From assembly GCA_947628565.1 (NCBI GenBank), contig CANRAH010000002.1:93525-137238 (forward strand): a DNA stretch of 43,714 nucleotides, written 5' to 3'. Within the stretch, counting starts at the first letter, position 1, and each line of letters starts with the position of its first letter. A program made the position numbers and the translations under genes. This document shows positions 25,312 through 32,449 of this stretch, piece by piece. Under the pieces are notes generated by a model that made no database searches, was not told the origin of the DNA, and saw nothing but the letters and a program-made list of their open reading frames with translations. The DNA is from an uncultured Bacilli bacterium (GTDB taxonomy: Bacteria > Bacillota_I > Bacilli_A > RF39 > UBA660).

Positions 25312-25368
25312 GAGTTCCCCTCACAGTCCTTTTAGCTATGTATCTATTTGAGTGATAGGGGGGTACTC
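25312..25368. other. Candidate cos/packaging region
   Basis: GAGTTCCCC (25312-25320) and GGGGTACTC (25360-25368) form an inverted repeat with one mismatch, 39 bp apart, in a G/C-rich patch that includes six G in a row. It lies between the HNH gene and the small terminase, where cos lies in several HNH-carrying phages. Not proven. Confidence 0.35.
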
Positions 25369-26032
25369 ATTCTTGATATAAATCCCACCATTCATTAACA
25401 AATTTAATCCACTCTTCGTTTTTACATCTACTTAAACAAGTTTCTTTATTTGTATTGATATAAACTAACTCAGCACCGAGCATATTTGCTAATCGTTCTC
25501 TATCCATCTTCAAAGGATATCCACCTATTACATAAGCATTAATCCATTGACCCAATCTAGTGCGTATTTGATCTAGTAATATGTCTCTTACCCCAAATAC
25601 ATTTGCCTTAAGTCTATTAGATTTATGATACTTATCAGACACACTAATACATTCCCATATATTATCTAAATCTAAAATCAAATCATCTTTAGTTGCAACA
25701 TTATTTACCCAAGTTGATTTGCCAGAACAAGGACTACCATAAACTATAAATACTTTTCTTCTATTATTACCTTCAAATCTATGATGTATAATGTTATGAC
25801 ATTTATGATGAATAAGCATAATATTGTTAGGATTAAGCGAAATATCATAGTTATTAACATTCATCTCTGTAAGCTCTTCTTTGTGATGGGCTATACAGTC
25901 ATATTTATATATTATTGGTTTATTACAATATTCACATATAATATTTCCTTCATCGTTAACACGTTCTAGTTTAAGTTGTTCTATTAGATTTTCCCATTCT
26001 TTGGATTTATAAAAATTAAATAAAGTAAACAT
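25367..26032 (-). CDS. HNH endonuclease fused to a P-loop NTPase/kinase-like domain
   Basis: A 221-residue two-domain protein. Residues about 1-85 form an HNH nuclease: zinc-binding CEYCNKPI and CHNIIHHRF, catalytic AHHKEEL, and SLNPNNIMLIHHKCH. Residues about 90-221 open with FIVYGSPCSGKSTWV, a Walker A loop, followed by DDLILDLDNIWECI (possible Walker B) and ELVYINTNKETCLSRC, as in polynucleotide-kinase-like or adenylate-kinase-like P-loop proteins. HNH proteins beside terminase are needed for cos cleavage in HK97-like phages. The kinase-like part might act on DNA ends. The nuclease call is firm; the substrate of the P-loop domain is unknown. Confidence 0.85.
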   Translation of the reverse strand: MFTLFNFYKSKEWENLIEQLKLERVNDEGNIICEYCNKPIIYKYDCIAHHKEELTEMNVNNYDISLNPNNIMLIHHKCHNIIHHRFEGNNRRKVFIVYGSPCSGKSTWVNNVATKDDLILDLDNIWECISVSDKYHKSNRLKANVFGVRDILLDQIRTRLGQWINAYVIGGYPLKMDRERLANMLGAELVYINTNKETCLSRCKNEEWIKFVNEWWDLYQE

Positions 26033-26033
26033 A

Positions 26034-26816
26034 TTAATTTATTTTCATTAAAACAATTCTATATATAATAGTTTTACTTGGCTGTCCAGCAACAACCTTG
26101 GATGCAATTACTCTTATTTTATCTTCTAATAACTGTGCACATACATCAGAACATCCTCTAATATATGCTGGCGATGTTGCGTCTGCTGGAGTATTCCAAC
26201 CTTGAGCAACTAGATCGCTTGTTGCTAGAATTGAAATAATAATACAATTGTCTTGTTTAAAACCATTAGGATAATCAACTCTACTATCTCCTGTGATAAA
26301 TTCATCCGAAGGTAACACTAATTCGCCTTCTACAATTGCAAAATTGGCTTTGCTTATATAATTTGATAATTCATTAATTGCTTGTTTTTTAGTAATACCT
26401 TCTTCGAGACATAAATTATTGCATATTACATTTACCTGAGAATGATTACCATCAAATTCAAATATTTCATAAAAAAATGGATCATCTTGAATATAAAGAT
26501 TGTTTGCAGTACTAAAACTTTTAACTTTATCATATTGCAATGGAATATAAAGTTCTGTTATTGCTAAATTTTTCTTATCTTCACTAAATAACGTTCTATT
26601 AATACTTTTATCACCAATATGTATAGTTAGTTTATAATTGTATTCGTCACTCATATCATCTTTATAACTTTTTATCAAATCAATTGTTTCTCCGTTGTTA
26701 AAATCTATTGTTGCCCAGCCCATTGTCATTAATTCATTTAATTTTTCAAATGTTAATCCATCTTTAATTTTAAGCATAACTCCACTTAAATTATCCCCAA
26801 TTTTAATTTCTCGCAT
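26034..26816 (-). CDS. Phage protein of unknown function between HTH and HNH genes
   Basis: I do not recognise this 260-residue protein. A longer frame opens at 26876, but AGGAGGTAAAAAA before the ATG at 26816 (MREIKIGDN) settles the start. The N-terminal half (to about residue 120) is mixed alpha/beta and polar (ETIDLIKSYKDDMSDEYNYK). The C-terminal half has NCIIISILATSDLVAQGWNT, AYIRGCSDVCAQL and SKTIIYRIVLMKIN, a beta pattern that could suit a virion surface or fibre tip domain. No membrane segment or catalytic motif was found. It lies one base before the HNH gene, so it is made with late proteins. Confidence 0.75.
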   Translation of the reverse strand: MREIKIGDNLSGVMLKIKDGLTFEKLNELMTMGWATIDFNNGETIDLIKSYKDDMSDEYNYKLTIHIGDKSINRTLFSEDKKNLAITELYIPLQYDKVKSFSTANNLYIQDDPFFYEIFEFDGNHSQVNVICNNLCLEEGITKKQAINELSNYISKANFAIVEGELVLPSDEFITGDSRVDYPNGFKQDNCIIISILATSDLVAQGWNTPADATSPAYIRGCSDVCAQLLEDKIRVIASKVVAGQPSKTIIYRIVLMKIN

Positions 26817-26869
26817 TTTTTTACCTCCTAGAAATTTATTTAAAATTTTTTTAATTAATTTAATCATAA

Positions 26870-27379
26870 TTACCAACTCTCATTTTCAAGAGCTTGTTTC
26901 TTTAATTCAAGCTCTTTTTCTTTAATTTCTTTTGACGATGGATCTCTACTCCATTTGTTAGATCCATCTTCATTTTTATCCCAATGTTGTAAAAGAATAA
27001 GTCCAGCGGCTGTATCAGGAAGAGCAAATTTAGTTGTGATTTCAGTACGAATTAATTTACCTGGTACTTTATCACCATTAACACCATCAATAACTATTTT
27101 TTGAGTAATAACTTTTTTTTCTTCATACTCAAATCCTAAAGCTCTTTTTAGCATTGCAGCTTTAATTTGAACAACTGGATTTTCTCTACCTTTTTTAATT
27201 AAATTAGCCAAATCTATATATTTTTTCTTATACTCAATAAAAGTACTTTTATGTACACCTAAATTTTTAGCAATTTCTTTTTCAGTAGCACCAAGTTTTA
27301 ACCATTCTAAAATTTCATTGAATCTTGGTTTTACAATTTGTTCATATTTATTTGGAGCTCCTCTTTTATGTTGTTTCAT
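26870..27379 (-). CDS. HTH DNA-binding protein, small-terminase-like
   Basis: A 169-residue protein with an N-terminal helix-turn-helix: LEWLKLGATEKEIAKNLGVH then STFIEYKKKY (about residues 25-55). The middle has VQIKAAMLKRALGFEYEEKK and the C terminus FALPDTAAGLILLQHWDKN, a pattern shared with small terminases and HTH proteins that precede terminase in Bacillota phages. Another P27-like small subunit is encoded next to terL, so this may be a second packaging-site binder or a late regulator. GTG at 27388 is open; ATG at 27379 is preferred. Confidence 0.7.
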   Translation of the reverse strand: MKQHKRGAPNKYEQIVKPRFNEILEWLKLGATEKEIAKNLGVHKSTFIEYKKKYIDLANLIKKGRENPVVQIKAAMLKRALGFEYEEKKVITQKIVIDGVNGDKVPGKLIRTEITTKFALPDTAAGLILLQHWDKNEDGSNKWSRDPSSKEIKEKELELKKQALENESW

Positions 27380-27393
27380 TAATATCACATCTT

Positions 27394-27972
27394 TTAATAC
27401 ACTGGTTTATCAGTAATAGTACAATCATACTTATTTGGATTACCTGCTATATAACCATAACCAAACATATCAGTTTTAATTTTAAAATGATAATTTCCAC
27501 AATCTTCAAGTATCTTGTAACTTAATCCACCAAATTTTTTTGGATTTAATTTTGCTAAAACGTCAGAAGTCTTAGATGGTATAAAATACTTATTAGTCTT
27601 ATAAACAGTCCAAGAGCTTACTGTAGGTTTTAAATTAAGGTATCTATCAGATGTTGAACTACCATTCATAAGTTCATTTACTCTAGCTTGTACTTCAGAA
27701 TAATTGTATCCAGCGTCAGTCAAACGTTTTTTACGTTCATCACCATTGCCCCATTTTCCAGCAATAACCTCTTTTGCAACATCATCTATTGATTTTGTTG
27801 GGACATTATATTCATAATCTGATGTTTTAATCCAATTATAACCACCATCATTTAATATAGTAGTTTTACTGTCTAAAAATAAAGCTTTATGAACATCATA
27901 TTGATTATTTATACACCATACTCCATATTGGCTTTTTATACCAACCAGTACCTGTAAATTTACCTTTTCCAA
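27394..27972 (-). pseudogene. Endolysin, C-terminal part (CW_7 and SH3-like), split off by frameshift
   Basis: Wall-binding half of the lysin. It contains a CW_7/Cpl-7-type repeat (SIDDVAKEVIAGKWGNGDER, then RVNELM) and a C-terminal SH3-like domain (YKTNKYFIPSKTSDVLAKL to GYIAGNPNK). The reading frame runs upstream inside the M23 gene in the +1 frame; its first possible start (TTG at 27972) lacks a ribosome-binding site. Removing one A from the five-A run at 27933-27937 joins both parts smoothly (GTGWYKSQYGVWCINNQ). So this is probably the 3' half of a broken gene; a sequence error is the main alternative. Confidence 0.8.
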
Positions 27973-28333
27973 CAGTTAAATGTATATGATTACCAGTTGC
28001 ATTACCTTTTGTTCCTTCATCGTAATATATTTCACCTTGTTTGATAACTTGTCCTACTTTTAAATTGGATACATCATTATCATGCATAGTTAGTATAGTC
28101 ATATAATCTTCTGTTCCATCAGCATATTTAACTTTGTCAACTGATTCAAGCCATACCTCGTTAGCATCTTTTGTATATATTTTTTTTATTACTCCTGTAA
28201 ATGGAGCTTTTAAACTATCTATGCCTGTATCTTTACCACCTAAATCTAAAGCACAAGCTCCTTTATGTGAAAAATTATTATTTGCTGTTTGTGTTACTTT
28301 TAAATAATTCATCATTAATACTGCTTTTTGCAT
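27905..28333 (-). CDS. Endolysin, N-terminal M23 (LytM-type) peptidase part
   Basis: Late lysis enzyme that cuts peptidoglycan cross-bridges. The 142 residues cover an M23 fold: FSHKGACALDLGG (first zinc ligands, His and Asp), the DSLKAPFTGVIKKIY hairpin, YMTILTMHDND, and the HIHLTVG motif with the catalytic and zinc-binding histidines. AGAGGTGAAGAAT precedes the ATG and the holin gene lies 20 bases upstream. The last nine residues (PIWSMVYK region) are out-of-frame with the expected continuation because of the extra A at 27933-27937. The enzyme domain itself is complete, so it might act without its wall-binding part. Confidence 0.88.
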   Translation of the reverse strand: MQKAVLMMNYLKVTQTANNNFSHKGACALDLGGKDTGIDSLKAPFTGVIKKIYTKDANEVWLESVDKVKYADGTEDYMTILTMHDNDVSNLKVGQVIKQGEIYYDEGTKGNATGNHIHLTVGKGKFTGTGWYKKPIWSMVYK

Positions 28334-28353
28334 TATTCTTCACCTCTTTCTTT

Positions 28354-28602
28354 TTATTTATTTTTTATGTTAATTAAATCAGCAATTCCACCAGCACCCA
28401 TTGTTGCAACTAAACATAATACAATTGCTTGTAATAAATTTGGTTCTACTTTTGTAAAATAACAAATTAAGGCACTTATAATTCCTATTACTACATTTTG
28501 TAATGGTATATATTTGTTAGGAATATTTTCTATAAATACTTTTGTTATAGAACCTAATACATAAGCAACAATTGCAATTACTAAAACATAAGTTATTTCC
28601 AT
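28354..28602 (-). CDS. Holin
   Basis: An 82-residue membrane protein with an N-terminal segment (ITYVLVIAIVAYVLGSI, about residues 3-19) and two more hydrophobic stretches (LQNVVIGIISALICYF, LLQAIVLCLVATMGAGGIA). The GAGGIADL ending and size match Bacillota phage holins. It forms the membrane lesion that lets the endolysin reach the wall. GAGGTGATAAAAA stands before its ATG. It lies between a one-segment membrane protein and the endolysin, a normal lysis cassette. Confidence 0.85.
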   Translation of the reverse strand: MEITYVLVIAIVAYVLGSITKVFIENIPNKYIPLQNVVIGIISALICYFTKVEPNLLQAIVLCLVATMGAGGIADLINIKNK

Positions 28603-28614
28603 TTTTTATCACCT

Positions 28615-28899
28615 CTATTTCTTTGCTAATTGTTCATCTTGTAATATTACGTTTTCACACAATTTTTTTGTATAACTATCAAACCCCTTAGATAAATACA
28701 AATCGCATACCTCAGCTCTTTGAATTACTGGTACATCCTTATTCCAAATAATTGCCTGTTGAGCTAATTTAGAGGTTTCTGACAGTTCTTCATTTTGATT
28801 ATCAAAATATTTAAACATTGTCCAAAATCCACTTATTATTGCAATGAATAAACTTACCCATTGCCAAGATTCTTTTACTTTCTTCAAAAATTTTTTCAA
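28615..28899 (-). CDS. Small membrane-anchored protein of the lysis cassette
   Basis: A 94-residue protein with a basic start (KKFLKKVKE), one membrane segment (WVSLFIAIISGFWTMF, about residues 14-29) and a polar, helical remainder with LSETSKLAQQAIIWN and two cysteines (EVCDLYL, KLCENVI). The start is TTG at 28899, six bases after AGGTGA. It is the first gene after the late control region and precedes the holin. It may assist or delay the holin, but no family is recognised. Confidence 0.72.
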   Translation of the reverse strand: MKKFLKKVKESWQWVSLFIAIISGFWTMFKYFDNQNEELSETSKLAQQAIIWNKDVPVIQRAEVCDLYLSKGFDSYTKKLCENVILQDEQLAKK

Positions 28900-29027
28900 T
28901 ATATTTCACCTACTTTATTTTTAACTTTATTATATGCAAATTCTTTTAAATCATGGATTTGTTTTTAAATATCGTATATATGTTCGTTTAAAATGCAAGT
29001 TACAGTTAAATTATTCTATATTTATAT

Positions 29028-29087
29028 ATTTTCTTAAAAATCGTCATGTAATGATTTTTTTCATTAATATATGAATTTTAAGAAAAT
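29028..29087. repeat. 12-bp inverted repeat in the late control region
   Basis: ATTTTCTTAAAA (29028-29039) and TTTTAAGAAAAT (29076-29087) are perfect inverted copies around 36 bp, which themselves contain smaller TCAT/ATGA palindromes. It may be an operator or form a cruciform or RNA structure in the late leader. Confidence 0.55.
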
Positions 29088-29124
29088 AAGTATAATAAGT
29101 TGAATTGTTATAACATTAAGTCTT

Positions 29125-29151
29125 ATTATAAAAGGCATTTTAATAATTCAA
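29125..29151 (-). promoter_or_regulatory. Candidate late promoter
   Basis: Minus strand: TTGAAT, a 15-bp spacer and TATAAT, pointing at the lysis cassette. The spacer is short for sigma-A, and the true late promoter may instead carry boxes read by the phage sigma factor encoded upstream. Confidence 0.3.
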
Positions 29152-29161
29152 GATAATCAAA

Positions 29162-29273
29162 TTAATGTTGAATTTAAGTTGAATTTTTATATTAATCTTG
29201 AATTAAATATAACTATAGTTAAGTGCTAATCAAAAATAAAATTCAAGTTAAATTCAAGTTAAATTCAACTTAA
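29162..29273. repeat. Cluster of six 11-12-bp repeats facing each other
   Basis: Three head-to-tail copies of ATTCAAGTTAA (third copy ATTCAACTTAA) at 29241-29251, 29252-29262 and 29263-29273, in an exact 11-bp period. Three related copies in the opposite direction (TTAATGTTGAAT, TTAAGTTGAAT, TTAATCTTGAAT) lie at 29162-29173, 29174-29184 and 29192-29203. This fits binding sites for one regulator on one face of the helix. Apart from this, the hairpin pair and the candidate promoter, I see no gene in 28900-29308. Confidence 0.75.
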
Positions 29274-29290
29274 ATTTTTTAACTTAAATG

Positions 29291-29326
29291 AAAAAAAAAC
29301 AACTCTTTTTAATAAGTTGTTTTTTC
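29291..29326 (-). terminator. Terminator at the end of the early operon
   Basis: Minus strand: AAAAACAACT / AGTTGTTTTT, 10 bp, 10-base loop, then more T. It overlaps the sigma-factor stop codon and separates early from late transcription. A-rich on the other side, so it may work both ways. Confidence 0.82.
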
Positions 29327-29842
29327 ATAGTCATTTAAAATATTGTTCAATTTTGTTATTGCACGTTTTTTTATCCTTGCAATACTATTCGCCTTAAGTT
29401 CTAATATAATTGCTATATCTTTATTTTTCATTTTTTCATATCTATTTAATCCAAAAGTATGTCTAATTACATATTTTTCGTTGAAAGTGAGGGTTGATAT
29501 AGCTGTATATAATTTGTTATTTTTTTCTTCATTAATAAGATTAGATTCAAGATTAACTTTGTCATCTGGTATAAATTTATCATCTATACTATATAAATTT
29601 TCTTTAGGAATATATTTTTTAGCTGTAGATTTTCTAATTTCTTGTAAAATTTCATTAGTTATGCATTTAATCAAATATGTACTTTCCTTATAATCGCTAT
29701 TAGGATTATATGTTTTTAAGCCTTTAACTAAACCAATATATCCAATATCTACAAACTCATCTAATCTATGATATAATTTTAATTTTTTTAAAGTGAAATA
29801 GATTAATTTTTCATTATCTAAAATACTCTGTTCATCAATCAT
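29309..29842 (-). CDS. Phage sigma-70-type sigma factor (likely late-gene activator)
   Basis: A 177-residue two-domain sigma factor. Region 2 is visible as FVDIGYIGLVKGLKTYNPNS then STYLIKCITNEILQEIRKS (core binding and -10 recognition, about residues 30-80). Region 4 is LTFNEKYVIRHTFGLN then MKNKDIAIILELKANSIARI with KKRAITKLNNIL (about 120-172), an HTH for -35 recognition. No region 1.1 or 3. The start overlaps the primase stop (ATGA). Last gene of the early block, followed by a terminator and the repeat-rich late region, so a role in switching on lysis, packaging and virion genes is the natural reading. Confidence 0.88.
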   Translation of the reverse strand: MIDEQSILDNEKLIYFTLKKLKLYHRLDEFVDIGYIGLVKGLKTYNPNSDYKESTYLIKCITNEILQEIRKSTAKKYIPKENLYSIDDKFIPDDKVNLESNLINEEKNNKLYTAISTLTFNEKYVIRHTFGLNRYEKMKNKDIAIILELKANSIARIKKRAITKLNNILNDYEKTTY

Positions 29843-31737
29843 TGTTTCCTCACAAAAACCCTATAGGTTTTGTTTTTGATTGTTTTGCTAATAACTTCAA
29901 ATCCATAGTATTTATTTACTTGTTTTGAAAATTCAATATTGCTCATAGGTGTAAAATTATTTGATATGCAAAACTCGTTATATTTTTTATACACATCTTT
30001 AGTTGAATTATTTTCTATTTCACTTGTTTCAATTTCTTTAAAGAAAAGTAATATAGGATTATTATTTTCTTCATATTCACTAAGTTGTTTTTTAATTTTA
30101 TCATTAATTGTAAATTTTCTATTTTTTAGAACTCGTTTAAGTCCTTTTATTCCGATGTTAATTAAATATTCCATGCTTTCATTTGTCCTTAATTTATATT
30201 TTATATAAGGATCAAAATCAATATCATCTACGCTGAATGTCGCATCAAATGGTACTATGATTAATCTATCAATAATAGCATCACTTCCCTTTGATTTTCC
30301 TATTCTAGGGATTTCATTAGCACTGAGTAATACCTTGCAAAAAGGATTGAAGAAAAATTCAGTTTGTCCTTTAAATTCACCTCGTATTCTATCCCCTGAA
30401 ACAACTTTTTTAAAAATAGCAGCTGTACCTCCATCTATGAAATTATCACCTATATCATCGCCTATATTTGCCAATTTTCCGAATAAACTTGCGCTACTAA
30501 ATCTGTTCCCAAACTCAGATATATCAAGGCTTGAACAGTTTTCCTCACCCAATAATTCTTTAATGACATCAAGATAAGTCGATTTACCATTGGATTTATT
30601 CCCTACTAACACAAAACATTTTCTTAATTCGTTTCGTTTGTAAAAACAATACCCTATTACCTCTTCTAATAAACTTCTGATTTTACTATCATTGCAAGCG
30701 AGTTTGTTAAGAGTTTTATCAGTTTTTTCAAAATATGCATTAGGATTATAATCAAAATTAATTTTATTTGTAATTACTATAGATGGATCAAAAGGAATTA
30801 ACTCATCCGTATCAATATTATAAATTCCGTTTTTGAACGCTATATAATTTGCACTAGCAACAAGGCTATTTTTTTCAATTAATAAATCCATATAAGATAA
30901 TACTTCGCTACGTTTTTGTCGGTTTAAATTTGGTATATGTTTAATCATTTCTGATTCTATAATATTATAACCGTCAACATAAATACCTTCTTTATAAATA
31001 TGTAATCTACCATTAATTTTAATAATATTATGCATATTAACCAAATAATTAGCGAATTTATCAAATAAAAACGTTTTATTTTCAAAAAATGTTGGTTTTA
31101 AAAATGATTCATCTCTTAATATAACTTTTAATTCATCTTCGCTTAATGGTTCTTTTAATACATAAGTATTTATTATGTTAAGGCATTCTTTAATTTCAGT
31201 TTTTGAAAAATTAGCTGATTGTAATGTTAAAATATAATTAAATAATGATTGGTTTCTACCATCACCGTCACTCATATTTAAAAAGTCAATATTAGATTTA
31301 ATAGGATAAAGCCATTTTGGTATTTCATCATATTCTTCATCTTCTAATTTATCATAAAGAATTTCTCTAAGTTTATTTTTATATTTTAATATACTATAAC
31401 TATTTTTAATTCCAACTTTAATATCAGCTGTAAGCCCACAAGCAACTTTAGTATGTGTCTTGCATGTATCTATAATATTATTTTTAAAATAAAAATGTTT
31501 ACCACGTGTTGTACCTATGACAAGGCATTTAATACCTAATTCATCAATTATATTTAGTAATATTTCTGACTGATTTTTATCATCTATATCAATTAATATT
31601 GCATTATCATTGAGTACCCCTGCAAATTCAGAATATGATTCCATTTCTATATAAGTTTTGAAATCATTTCGGTTCTTGAATTTTTCAATAGCTTGTTTAT
31701 CTCGAGTCTCGATGTATCCTTTGAAAAATTCATTCAT
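29839..31737 (-). CDS. AEP primase fused to SF3 (D5-type) helicase
   Basis: A 632-residue replication protein. The N-terminal part (to about residue 130) has the archaeo-eukaryotic primase signs: ILIDIDDKN (acidic DxD) and TTRGKHFYF (His motif). A PriCT-like helical part follows (GRNQSLFNYILTLQ to LSEDELKVILRDES). Then a D5-N segment and an SF3 helicase: Walker A LVGNKSNGKSTYL, Walker B LANIGDDIG and sensor VLLSANEIPRI. It should both prime and unwind phage DNA. A GTG at 31752 is open, but GAGGTG precedes the ATG at 31737. It couples to the sigma gene by a four-base overlap. Confidence 0.9.
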   Translation of the reverse strand: MNEFFKGYIETRDKQAIEKFKNRNDFKTYIEMESYSEFAGVLNDNAILIDIDDKNQSEILLNIIDELGIKCLVIGTTRGKHFYFKNNIIDTCKTHTKVACGLTADIKVGIKNSYSILKYKNKLREILYDKLEDEEYDEIPKWLYPIKSNIDFLNMSDGDGRNQSLFNYILTLQSANFSKTEIKECLNIINTYVLKEPLSEDELKVILRDESFLKPTFFENKTFLFDKFANYLVNMHNIIKINGRLHIYKEGIYVDGYNIIESEMIKHIPNLNRQKRSEVLSYMDLLIEKNSLVASANYIAFKNGIYNIDTDELIPFDPSIVITNKINFDYNPNAYFEKTDKTLNKLACNDSKIRSLLEEVIGYCFYKRNELRKCFVLVGNKSNGKSTYLDVIKELLGEENCSSLDISEFGNRFSSASLFGKLANIGDDIGDNFIDGGTAAIFKKVVSGDRIRGEFKGQTEFFFNPFCKVLLSANEIPRIGKSKGSDAIIDRLIIVPFDATFSVDDIDFDPYIKYKLRTNESMEYLINIGIKGLKRVLKNRKFTINDKIKKQLSEYEENNNPILLFFKEIETSEIENNSTKDVYKKYNEFCISNNFTPMSNIEFSKQVNKYYGFEVISKTIKNKTYRVFVRKQ

Positions 31738-31748
31738 AATGATACACC

Positions 31749-31961
31749 TCACTTTCTAAGTTCAATTATCAAATCTTTTTCTATATTAATTATTTTTTTA
31801 CTTGGGTCTATAATAGGGCTTTTAAATATTTTTATTTCGCATTCAAATCCATGCTTTTTTAAATCATCTAAAATTCTTTTTTGACCCATTTTTTTATATA
31901 ATTTATTATCTAAATATGTATTTCCGTAAACTTTTAAATTTCTATAAATATAATTTTCCAT
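31749..31961 (-). CDS. Small phage protein upstream of the primase
   Basis: Seventy residues, no recognised family. Basic helices (LDNKLYKKMGQKRILDDLKK) followed by a beta-like end (CEIKIFKSPIIDPSKKIINI, then DLIIELRK). GAGGTGTGAT precedes the ATG at 31961; an in-frame TTG lies at 31973. It ends just before the primase ribosome-binding site, so translation is coupled. Confidence 0.7.
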   Translation of the reverse strand: MENYIYRNLKVYGNTYLDNKLYKKMGQKRILDDLKKHGFECEIKIFKSPIIDPSKKIINIEKDLIIELRK

Positions 31962-31962
31962 A

Positions 31963-32022
31963 TCACACCTCAACTTTTATTTTTTCGCCATGTTTGTTTA
32001 CGACATATAATTCTTCATTCAT
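31963..32022 (-). CDS. Possible 19-residue peptide MNEELYVVNKHGEKIKVEV
   Basis: A very short frame between two small phage genes. The sequence reads like a small beta hairpin and its TGA stop overlaps the ATG of the next gene, which favours translation. The ribosome-binding site is poor (GAGGG is 14 bases away). Could be noise. Confidence 0.33.
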   Translation of the reverse strand: MNEELYVVNKHGEKIKVEV

Positions 32023-32026
32023 TGCA

Positions 32027-32257
32027 TTATTTCTTACCCTCTTTCAATTCTTGTAATTTATCCTTACAATCCATATATACATTTCTAATTGTTTCTAAAG
32101 CATTAAGTTCCAATCCATAAGGTTTAATACCTTTTTTAGGATTTATTAAATCATTAATTTTCTTTATTTCTTCTTCAAGCCACTTTTCAAATTCAGTTAA
32201 AATATTTCTCAATCTTTGATGTTCTTCCTCGTCATAGCAATGTGTGGTGCCTTTCAA
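32027..32257 (-). CDS. Small helical phage protein, possibly missing its true N terminus
   Basis: A 76-residue charged helical protein (LRNILTEFEKWLEEEIKKIN, ALETIRNVYMDCKDKLQEL). The first usable start is TTG at 32257 and has no Shine-Dalgarno. It overlaps the end of a truncated DPPW-methyltransferase frame. A deletion that removed the methyltransferase C terminus and the front of this gene would explain both facts. Function unknown. Confidence 0.55.
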   Translation of the reverse strand: MKGTTHCYDEEEHQRLRNILTEFEKWLEEEIKKINDLINPKKGIKPYGLELNALETIRNVYMDCKDKLQELKEGKK

Positions 32258-32447
32258 TGTTTCTTTTAATTTTTTGTTTTCTTATTGGTAAATTACATAT
32301 TTCATTAATATCCATAACTCCCTTATATCTATCTTTTAATCCTGCTGTACCTCTAGTTCCAGTGCCACTTTCTAATGGTTTCCAAGGCGGGTCTGCATAT
32401 ATAATATTGTATTTTTTATCTGTATTATAAATATCTACTACTGCCAC
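32232..32447 (-). pseudogene. Truncated MT-A70-type adenine methyltransferase
   Basis: Only the first 71 residues remain. The catalytic DPPW motif is intact in YNIIYADPPWKPLESGTG, followed by the usual MDINEICNLPI. Then the similarity stops abruptly and the frame ends at RNIERHHTLL. MT-A70 DNA methyltransferases are about 170-250 residues, and the SAM-binding and C-terminal strands are missing, so it cannot be active. The start is GTG with a weak ribosome-binding site. Such enzymes in phages usually protect DNA from host restriction. The junction appears to be near 32260. Confidence 0.75.
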
Positions 32448-32449
32448 TA

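Noticed and set aside
27905-27972. Endolysin split as a programmed -1 frameshift
   Set aside because: The needed shift is +1; the -1 frame meets a stop soon after. A single-base insertion explains it better.
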